14,081 nucleotides of DNA, taken from positions 1 to 14,081 of the forward strand of contig CAZFBU010000118.1 in assembly GCA_964517175.1 (NCBI GenBank), written 5' to 3'. The position numbers and the translations under genes were made by a program. Position 1 is the first letter of the stretch; the number at the start of each line of letters is the position of its first letter. Below are positions 5,940 to 11,708 of this stretch, in pieces. A model generated the notes under the pieces. That model saw only the letters and a program-made list of their open reading frames with translations, did no database searches and was not told the DNA's origin. This DNA is from JADJNW01 sp964517175 (lineage in GTDB: Bacteria; Bacteroidota; Bacteroidia; Chitinophagales; Saprospiraceae).

Positions 5940-6913
5940 ATGGGGTATAAATTTTCATTTGAACGGTTACGGGTTTGGGCGGACGTGATGGCACTGACCG
6001 AAGAGATATATCAGGTTACGGCTGATTTTCCGAAAGAAGAGTTGTACGGATTGACGAATCAACTGCGCCGCGCAATCGTTTCCGTGAGTTCTAATCTGGC
6101 GGAAGGTGCCGGACGCATTTCAAAAAAAGAGCAGGCGCGCTTCACGGAAATAGCTTACAGCAGTTTGATGGAGGTGTTGAATCAGCTTTTGATAGCGGAA
6201 CGGCTAAAATACTTGCAACAAGAAAAGTTGGATGCATTCAGAAAAAATATTCTGGCTATTGCCAATCAACTAAACGCGTTGCGAAATTCACAGAACGATC
6301 AAATCGAAGACCCCGAAGTTCCTTATCAACCCATCAACCCATCAACTCTTCAACTTTCAGAAGAAGAAAACTATTTTATCCACCCTACTTCCATTGCTGA
6401 ATCAAACGCCATCATCGGCTCCGGTACCAAAATCTGGCATTTTTGCCATGTTATGTCGGGGGCGACGATTGGCGCCAATTGCAGCCTGGGGCAAAATGTA
6501 TTTGTAGCTAAAAATGTGGTGTTGGGCAATAACGTCAAAGTGCAGAACAACGTCTCGATCTACGAAGGAGTGACTTGCGAAGATGATGTATTTCTCGGTC
6601 CGTCAATGGTTTTTACGAATGTGATCAATCCGCGCAGCGCGGTGAGTCGAAAGAGCGCGTACCTGCCAACGCGCGTAGGGAAGGGCGCAAGCATTGGCGC
6701 GAATGCAACCATCATTTGTGGCAATACGATTGGCAAATACGCTTTCATTGGCGCAGGCGCGGTGGTAACGAAAGATGTACCGGATTACGCCCTGGTCGTA
6801 GGTAATCCCGCGAAGCAAACTGGCTGGATGAGTGAATTTGGCGAAAGGCTGGAATTTACGGATGGAAAAGCGATTTGTAACGCGACAGGCGATGTGTATG
6901 TTTTAGAAAAAGG
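5940..6913 (+). CDS. wbpD: four-helix-bundle protein fused in frame to a WbpD-like UDP-sugar N-acetyltransferase (3' end in gap)
   Basis: One open frame of at least 324 codons carries two unrelated parts. Residues 1-118 (FERLRVWADVMALTEEIY, LTNQLRRAIVSVSSNLAEG, then two more helices) are a four-helix-bundle protein of the 23S-rRNA-intervening-sequence (TIGR02436)/Avd-like family. Residues 125-140 are a Pro/Gln/Ser-rich linker encoded by inverted repeat DNA. Residues 145-324 are a left-handed beta-helix acetyltransferase closely resembling WbpD/WlbB (HPTSIAES, IWHFCHV, LGQNVFVAKNVVLGN, VQNNVSIYEGV, GPSMVFTNVINPRS, GAGAVVTKDVP, GNPAKQTGWMSEFGERL). It should acetylate the 3-amino group of UDP-GlcNAc(3NH2)A with acetyl-CoA. 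There is no stop between the parts and no ATG or GTG between codon 79 and codon 172, which is already inside the beta-helix; a TTG at 6279 is the only nearby alternative start. Only about 8 C-terminal residues seem lost in the gap. Confidence 0.85.
6322..6358 (-). repeat. octameric TTGATGGG/TTGAAGAG array (inverted), right flank of four-helix-bundle gene 1
   Basis: Read on the minus strand, the units are TTGAAGAG, TTGATGGG, TTGATGGG, TTGATAAG, with an 8-base period. This is the inverted counterpart of the array at 5891-5939; the shared 10-base word is at 6342-6351. Here the repeat is translated as the linker between the two domains of the fused frame. Confidence 0.7.
6373..6913 (+). other. 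WbpD-like acetyltransferase region of the fused frame
   Basis: This marks the part equivalent to a free-standing WbpD. By analogy with Pseudomonas WbpD, the native protein would begin within a few residues before YFIHPTSIAES, where this sequence has Ser-Glu-Glu-Glu-Asn and no start codon. It is the biosynthetic partner of wbpE and wbpB. A reader may wish to treat it as a separate gene that lost its start to the upstream insertion. Confidence 0.75.
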
Positions 6914-7013
6914 NNNNNNNNNNNNNNNNNNNNNNNNNNNNNNNNNNNNNNNNNNNNNNNNNNNNNNNNNNNNNNNNNNNNNNNNNNNNNNNNNNNNNNN
7001 NNNNNNNNNNNNN
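6914..7013. other. assembly gap (100 N)
   Basis: Exactly 100 N. It removes the wbpD stop codon and the left end of the second repeat-flanked four-helix-bundle cassette. The true length is unknown. Confidence 0.98.
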
Positions 7014-7015
7014 GG

Positions 7016-7025
7016 AAGTCGGAAA
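7016..7025 (+). repeat. left inverted-repeat arm of four-helix-bundle cassette 2
   Basis: AAGTCGGAAA at 7016-7025 is the exact reverse complement of 7463-7472. It begins two bases from the gap, so a longer periodic array may be missing to its left. Confidence 0.65.
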
Positions 7026-7037
7026 CTGAAAGTGGGA

Positions 7038-7421
7038 ATGGGCATAGAGCTACTGAAGAATAAGCCTTACGATCTCAATGATCGAATCAGGATATTCGTT
7101 TTACTTATTTTTGAATTTGTAGAAAAATTACCACCGAATGCTGCTGCTAGAAATATCAAAAATCAATTGGCAAGATCGGCATCTTCTGTTGGCGCTAATT
7201 ATCGAGCAGCAAAGCGGGGACGTTCAGACGCAGAGTATTTAGCAAAATTAGGGATTGTTGAAGAGGAAGCAGATGAGTGTGTTTACTGGCTGGAGCTTAT
7301 ACAAGCAGCAAAGTGGAATGTTGGCGAAGACGTGAATGCCTTGCTTACCGAAGCAAACGAAATTACAGCAATTGTAGTTAGCTTAATTAAATCTGCGAAA
7401 AGCCGAAGAGGACGAAAATGA
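7038..7421 (+). CDS. four-helix-bundle protein (23S rRNA IVP/Avd-like family), second copy
   Basis: The 127-residue all-helical protein has four predicted amphipathic helices. The pattern NIKNQLARSASSVGANYRAAKRGRS (about residues 41-65) corresponds to the conserved helix 2 turn of the TIGR02436 family (compare NQLRRAIVSVSSNLAEGAG in copy 1). It continues with YLAKLGIVEEEADECVYWLELI and a basic tail ending KSRRGRK. Family members include proteins encoded in 23S rRNA intervening sequences and are structurally related to the Avd subunit of diversity-generating retroelements; a nucleic-acid-binding role is known for Avd and assumed here. The two copies in this window are diverged, so this is not a simple tandem duplication. 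ATG 7038 was chosen as the first start after the repeat arm. The frame is technically open back into the N-run, but the gap makes any link to wbpD meaningless. Confidence 0.85.
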   Translation: MGIELLKNKPYDLNDRIRIFVLLIFEFVEKLPPNAAARNIKNQLARSASSVGANYRAAKRGRSDAEYLAKLGIVEEEADECVYWLELIQAAKWNVGEDVNALLTEANEITAIVVSLIKSAKSRRGRK

Positions 7422-7440
7422 CAATGCAGGACGAAGCAGC

Positions 7441-7472
7441 TTTTCCAATTTCCGATTTCCGATTTCCGACTT
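7441..7472 (+). repeat. heptameric TTCCGAT array, right flank of cassette 2
   Basis: Units TTCCAAT, TTCCGAT, TTCCGAT, TTCCGAC lie head to tail with a 7-base period and run straight into TTGAAGA. The last 10 bases (7463-7472) are inverted relative to 7016-7025, and the final TT belongs to the TTG start codon of the next gene. Confidence 0.8.
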
Positions 7473-8460
7473 GAAGAACTTCGCTTTGATCGGCGTCGCC
7501 GGCTACATCGCACCCCGGCATTTACGAGCCATCGCAGAAACCGGCAACCGGCTTGTAGCGGCACTCGACAAGCACGACAACGTTGGCGTGATTGATTCTT
7601 ATTTTCCGGAGGCGGATTTTTTTACCGAGTTTGAACGCTTCGACCGGCACCTGGAAAAATTGAAGCGCGAAGGCACGAAGATCGATTACCTGGTGGTTTG
7701 TTCGCCGAATTATTTGCACGATGCGCACATTCGCTTCGGCTTGCGGCTGGGCGCGGATGTCATTTGCGAAAAGCCTTTGGTTTTGAATCCCTGGAACGCA
7801 GCTGCCCTCCAAGCGATAGAATCCGAAACTGGTGGAAAAATTCATACCATTTTACAATTGCGGCTGCACCCGGAAATCATCAAATTACGGGAAAAAATTG
7901 CGACAAGCAATAAAAAACACCAGGTCGAATTGACCTATATCACTTCCCGTGGCAAATGGTACTACGCCAGTTGGAAAGGCGACGAGAGCAAGTCCGGCGG
8001 CATCGCCACAAACATTGGCATTCACTTTTTTGATATGCTGCTCTGGATTTTTGGAGCGGTGCAGAAAAGTGTCGTTCACGTGCACACACAAGACCGGGCG
8101 GCGGGCTATCTCGAATTGGAACGAGCGCAGGTCAAATGGTTTTTGAGTATCAATGAAGCGACGCTTCCCGCGAATATGAATGGAGCGCGCACCTATCGTT
8201 CGATTACAGTAGATGGCGAAGCAGTTGAATTCAGCAGTGGTTTCACCGATTTGCATACGCGGAGCTACGAGGCCATTTTGGCGGATGCGGGATTTGGTGT
8301 GGCGGATACATTGCCATCAATCGAAATAGCCCAACAGATTCGCGAAGCCAAGCCCATTGGTTTGGAAACGCCCTATCATGCATTGGCAGCCTTACCGTTG
8401 GCAGCGCATCCATTTCAGACCAAATCAGGAGTAAAAAATGGAGCATCGCAAAAGCAATAG
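7471..8460 (+). CDS. wbpB: UDP-N-acetyl-2-amino-2-deoxyglucuronate 3-dehydrogenase (Gfo/Idh/MocA family, WbpB/WlbA-like)
   Basis: This is predicted to oxidise C3 of UDP-GlcNAcA with tightly bound NAD+, giving the 3-keto sugar used by WbpE; in the known system NADH is recycled with 2-oxoglutarate. The 329 residues begin KNFALIGVAGYIAPRH (Rossmann glycines), as WbpB does at its residue 2, followed by SPNYLHDAHI, CEKPLVLNP (Glu100-Lys101-Pro102), TYITSRGKWYYASWKGDESKSGGIATNIGIHFFDML (His185) and a GFTDLHT segment. Lys101 and His185 fall at the expected active-site positions if residue 1 is the TTG at 7471. That TTG is therefore the start on family length, although no ATG exists and the codon overlaps the inverted repeat of the upstream cassette. 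The tail after HPF is about 14 residues longer than I expect. The stop is 2 bases before the DUF2061 start. Confidence 0.9.
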   Translation: MKNFALIGVAGYIAPRHLRAIAETGNRLVAALDKHDNVGVIDSYFPEADFFTEFERFDRHLEKLKREGTKIDYLVVCSPNYLHDAHIRFGLRLGADVICEKPLVLNPWNAAALQAIESETGGKIHTILQLRLHPEIIKLREKIATSNKKHQVELTYITSRGKWYYASWKGDESKSGGIATNIGIHFFDMLLWIFGAVQKSVVHVHTQDRAAGYLELERAQVKWFLSINEATLPANMNGARTYRSITVDGEAVEFSSGFTDLHTRSYEAILADAGFGVADTLPSIEIAQQIREAKPIGLETPYHALAALPLAAHPFQTKSGVKNGASQKQ

Positions 8461-8462
8461 CC

Positions 8463-8744
8463 ATGAGCAACCAATCATCCGAGCAGGAGAAACCCGCATC
8501 TTTGGTCCAATACGAAAAGGAATCACACCTGCGCAGCGTGCTAAAAGGCGTTTCCTGGCGAGTGGTCGGCACATTGGATACGATGGTGCTATCTTACGTT
8601 TTCACCGGTAGTTTAAAAATAGCTGCCGCCATCGGCGGTACCGAAGTGATTACGAAAATATTTTTGTACTACCTGCACGAGCGCGCCTGGCAACTGGCGC
8701 CGCGCGGCACAATACGCCAGTGGTGGCAATCCAGAAACAAATGA
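8463..8744 (+). CDS. DUF2061 family small membrane protein
   Basis: The 93-residue protein has a polar N-terminus (about 1-25) and two hydrophobic segments (about 34-50, RVVGTLDTMVLSYVFTG; about 52-73, LKIAAAIGGTEVITKIFLYYLHERAW), matching DUF2061. The family is small, predicted to be inner-membrane, has no known biochemical activity, and often lies next to sulfate-activation genes, as here. It starts 2 bases after wbpB and its TGA overlaps the cysC ATG (ATGA), so it is translationally tied to cysC. A role in sulfate or nucleotide handling is suggested only by this context. Confidence 0.88.
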   Translation: MSNQSSEQEKPASLVQYEKESHLRSVLKGVSWRVVGTLDTMVLSYVFTGSLKIAAAIGGTEVITKIFLYYLHERAWQLAPRGTIRQWWQSRNK

Positions 8745-9373
8745 ATCCCGTCAGCGAGCATATTTTTCCGATTTTCAATGACATGCTCCAGCGAGAGGAT
8801 CGCGAGCGATTCCTGAATCAACGCAGTAAAGTGCTGTGGATGACCGGTTTATCTGGTTCCGGAAAGAGTACGATTGCGAAGATATTGGAAAAGGAATTGT
8901 TTCAGCACAGGCATTTCGCCCAGTTGCTCGACGGCGACAATATTCGCAGCGGCATCAATGCCAATCTGGGCTTCAACCTGGCAGACCGGGAAGAAAATAT
9001 CCGGCGCATTGCCGAAATTGCTAAACTGTATGTAGATAGCGGCGTGATTGCAATTTGCAGTTTCATCAGTCCGACCCACGAGATTCGGGAGCGCGCACGG
9101 GCGATCATCGGAGCCGACGATTTTATCGAAATTTATATCAATACGCCCCTGGAAGTTTGCGAGCAACGCGATGTGAAAGGGTTGTACGCCAAAGCGCGGC
9201 GCGGCGAAATCAAGGATTTTTCGGGGATCAATTCTCCTTACGAAGCCCCCGAAAATCCGGCGATTGAGATTGAAACCACTCAATTAACATTAGCGCAAAG
9301 TGTAAATAAAATCTTAACTTATTTACAACCTTTAATCTGTTACAACCAAACCGACAAACCGCATTACCGATAA
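8741..9373 (+). CDS. cysC: adenylylsulfate (APS) kinase CysC
   Basis: CysC phosphorylates APS at the 3' position with ATP to form PAPS in the cytoplasm. The 210-residue protein shows the P-loop GLSGSGKST (36-44), the LDGDNIRSGINANLGF segment that binds APS, DREENIRRIAEIAKL, the SFISPTHEIRERAR region, and VKGLYAKARRGEIKDFSGINSPYE with the mobile lid. ATG 8741 is preferred because it overlaps the DUF2061 stop as ATGA; an in-frame GTG at 8720 would add seven residues inside the upstream gene. The last ~12 residues (CYNQTDKPHYR) are encoded by the start of the degenerate TAAACCG array, so the C-terminus appears rewritten or extended by repeat DNA. CysD and CysN follow, giving a complete sulfate-to-PAPS module. 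Confidence 0.95.
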   Translation: MNPVSEHIFPIFNDMLQREDRERFLNQRSKVLWMTGLSGSGKSTIAKILEKELFQHRHFAQLLDGDNIRSGINANLGFNLADREENIRRIAEIAKLYVDSGVIAICSFISPTHEIRERARAIIGADDFIEIYINTPLEVCEQRDVKGLYAKARRGEIKDFSGINSPYEAPENPAIEIETTQLTLAQSVNKILTYLQPLICYNQTDKPHYR

Positions 9374-9536
9374 ACCGTAAACCGTTACATCGATAAACCG
9401 TTACACCGTNNNNNNNNNNNNNNNNNNNNNNNNNNNNNNNNNNNNNNNNNNNNNNNNNNNNNNNNNNNNNNNNNNNNNNNNNNNNNNNNNNNNNNNNNNN
9501 NNNNNNNNNACCGCTAAACCGACACACCGACCAAAC
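9340..9536 (+). repeat. degenerate octameric TAAACCGT-type array spanning the cysC/cysD junction, interrupted by a gap
   Basis: Units such as GATAAACC, GTAAACC, GTTACATC, GATAAACC, GTTACACC run from about 9340 to the gap at 9410. ACCGCTAA, ACCGACAC, ACCGACCA continue from 9510 to the cysD ATG. The period is 7-8 bases. The array includes the cysC stop codon (9371-9373) and abuts the cysD start. Read on the other strand its GGTT-initial units resemble the GGTTGAAA array at 5915-5939. Confidence 0.7.
9410..9509. other. assembly gap (100 N)
   Basis: Exactly 100 N, with the same repeat type on both sides. The gap is probably an unresolved repeat array, possibly with an insert; the true length is unknown. 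Confidence 0.98.
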
Positions 9537-10439
9537 ATGAACTACCACTTAACACATATCCGGGAATTAGAAGCAGAATCCATTTTCATCATCCGGGAAG
9601 TGGCGGCACAATTTGAAAATCCGGTGCTCCTGTTTTCCGGCGGAAAGGATTCGGTTTTGATGACCTATTTGGCGCAAAAAGCCTTTTATCCGGCGCGTAT
9701 TCCCTTTCCGATCATGCACGTGGATACGGGACATAACTTCCCCGAAACGATCGAATATCGCGACTGGTGGGCAGAACAATTGGGCGTAAAGCTAGTAGTT
9801 GCTTCGGTGCAAGATGCGATTGATCGCGGCTTGGTGCAGGAGGAAAAGGGCTTCAACGCCAGTCGCAATGGCTTGCAAACGACGGCTTTATTGGAAGCAA
9901 TTGAGCAACATAAATTTGACGCTGCCCTGGGCGGCGGTCGGCGCGACGAGGAAAAAGCCCGCGCGAAGGAGCGCTTCTTTTCGCACCGGGATGAATTCGG
10001 ACAGTGGGATCCTAAGAATCAGCGCCCGGAACTGTGGAATCTATTCAACGGCAAAAAGCATATGGGTGAGCATTTCCGAGTGTTCCCAATCAGCAACTGG
10101 ACGGAACTGGATGTCTGGCAATACCTTGCCGCTGAGGAGGTACCGCTGCCGAATCTCTATTTCTCGCACCAGCGCCCGTGCTTTGAGCGCGATGGCGTTA
10201 TTATGGCGACATCCGATTTCATAAAGCTGAAGCCAACGGAGGAAGTCAAAGAAATGACGGTTCGTTTTCGTACCATCGGCGATATGACGTGCACCGGAGC
10301 GGTGCTTTCCACTGCCAATTCGATTGAGGATGTGATTACGGAAGTAGCGATTTCCCGCACGACCGAGCGTGGCGGCCGATCCGATGATAAGCGTTCGGAA
10401 ACGGCAATGGAAGATCGCAAAAAACAAGGTTATTTTTAA
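9537..10439 (+). CDS. cysD: sulfate adenylyltransferase subunit 2 CysD
   Basis: CysD is the catalytic subunit of ATP sulfurylase (ATP + sulfate to APS + PPi), driven by the GTPase CysN. The 300 residues match the family length and start directly with YHLTHIRELEAESIFIIREVAAQF. The PP-loop is SGGKDS (34-39). Further conserved blocks are HVDTGHNFPETIEYRD, GGGRRDEEKARAKERFFSHRD, PISNWTELDVWQYL, RPCFERDGVIM and a basic C-terminal RGGRSDDKRSETAMEDRKKQGYF. ATG 9537 follows directly on the repeat array, leaving no room for a normal leader. It is separated from cysN by 104 bases containing a triple hairpin repeat, where other genomes usually have a short or no spacer. Confidence 0.97.
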   Translation: MNYHLTHIRELEAESIFIIREVAAQFENPVLLFSGGKDSVLMTYLAQKAFYPARIPFPIMHVDTGHNFPETIEYRDWWAEQLGVKLVVASVQDAIDRGLVQEEKGFNASRNGLQTTALLEAIEQHKFDAALGGGRRDEEKARAKERFFSHRDEFGQWDPKNQRPELWNLFNGKKHMGEHFRVFPISNWTELDVWQYLAAEEVPLPNLYFSHQRPCFERDGVIMATSDFIKLKPTEEVKEMTVRFRTIGDMTCTGAVLSTANSIEDVITEVAISRTTERGGRSDDKRSETAMEDRKKQGYF

Positions 10440-10524
10440 CGTAGCGCTGATCTCTGATCGGCGACCCGCGTAGCGCTGATCTTCGATCGGCGAAAATCAA
10501 GTACCACTAATCTCCGATTGGTCA
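10440..10524 (+). repeat. three tandem hairpin repeats between cysD and cysN
   Basis: Three ~25-base units begin at 10440, 10469 and 10500, each able to form a stem with a 3-base loop. The first two have an 8-bp stem built on GCTGATC/GATCGGC (10445-10463; 10474-10492) with loops TCT and TTC. The third has ACTAATC/GATTGGT (10506-10522) with loop TCC. Two base pairs change from G-C to A-T on both sides of the stem in unit 3 while the T-G wobble is kept, so pairing is preserved. The first unit begins on the base after the cysD stop. Confidence 0.8.
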
Positions 10525-10543
10525 ACAAACCGAAATCTCAACT

Positions 10544-11608
10544 ATGAGCAATAACATTGCAAAGTTCACCAAGAAAAAAGGCGACGCCGACCTGCTTCGC
10601 TTCACCACAGCGGGCAGCGTGGATGATGGAAAAAGCACGTTGATCGGACGATTATTATTCGACAGTAAAGCCATTTTTGAAGATCAACTCGAAGCAGTTA
10701 GAACCGCCACCGAGCGGCGCGGTGAAGAAGGGGTTAATCTGGCGCTGCTGACCGATGGTCTGAAATCCGAGCGCGAACAAGGCATCACCATTGATGTGGC
10801 TTACCGTTACTTCGCGACGCCCAAGCGCAAATTCATCATCGCCGACACGCCCGGGCATATTCAATACACTCGAAATATGGTGACGGGAGCTTCCACCGCC
10901 AACGTCGCTTTGGTTTTGATTGACGCTAGAAATGGCGTTTTAGAACAAACCCGCCGCCACGCGATCATTGCCTCTTTGCTGCAAATTCCACACCTCGTGG
11001 TTTGTATCAATAAAATGGATTTGGTGGATTACAGCGAGTCTGTTTACGAAGAAATTAAAGATGAATTTTATCATTTTTGCTCCAAGCTAGACGTACAGGA
11101 TGTGCATTTCATCCCCATTTCAGCTTTGAAGGGCGACAATGTGGTCGATGAATCCGATCAGATGCCCTGGTACAAAGGCACGACGCTCATGTATTACCTG
11201 GAAAATGTACACATTGGCAGCGACCACAATCTGATTGATTGCCGTTTTCCCGTACAGTACGTCATTCGCCCCAATACCGATGAATTTCACGATTACCGCG
11301 GCTACGCAGGACGCATAGCGGGCGGCATTTTCAAGCAAGGTGATAAAGTGATGGTTTTGCCTTCGGGCTTTACTTCCACAATAAAAAAGATCGACACGAT
11401 CGATGGAGAAATAACCGAGGCATTCCCGCCCATGTCAGTAACCATGCTACTAGCGGATGATATTGACGTAAGTAGAGGCGATATGATCGTGCGGGAAAAT
11501 AATGTTCCTCAATCCGAGCAAGACCTGGATTTGATGATCTGCTGGTTCAATGACAAACCACTGCAACCATCGAAGAAATACATGGTGATGCACACGTCGC
11601 GCGAAGCC
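10544..11608 (+). CDS. cysN: sulfate adenylyltransferase subunit 1 CysN (3' end in gap)
   Basis: CysN is the GTPase subunit of ATP sulfurylase. The visible 355 residues carry the G1 loop GSVDDGKST (24-32), the switch region REQGITIDVAYRYF, G3 DTPGH (101-105), G4 NKMD (156-159) and a G5 SALKGDN, followed by an EF-Tu-like domain 2 (VQYVIRPNTDEFHDYRGYAGRIAGG) and the beginning of domain 3. The frame runs into the N-run after TSREA. Family members of this short, non-CysC-fused type are about 415-420 residues, so roughly 60 residues are missing. CysC is encoded separately upstream, so a C-terminal APS kinase fusion is not expected. The 402-residue open frame seen across the gap is an artefact. Confidence 0.95.
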
Positions 11609-11708
11609 NNNNNNNNNNNNNNNNNNNNNNNNNNNNNNNNNNNNNNNNNNNNNNNNNNNNNNNNNNNNNNNNNNNNNNNNNNNNNNNNNNNNNNNNNNNN
11701 NNNNNNNN
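11609..11708. other. assembly gap (100 N) between cysN and epimerase
   Basis: Exactly 100 N. About 60 codons of cysN and about 25 codons of the epimerase must lie here, some 250 bases at least, so the true gap is longer than 100 bases. No periodic repeat is visible on either edge. Confidence 0.98.

Noticed and set aside
5940..7421. Single 493-codon gene joining acetyltransferase and the second four-helix-bundle protein
   Set aside because: The frame crosses 100 N of unknown length; the join is an artefact. Only the part left of the gap is treated as a real fusion.
5940..7421. Diversity-generating retroelement (Avd-like proteins present)
   Set aside because: No reverse transcriptase, no template/variable repeat pair and no A-specific variation can be seen in the window.
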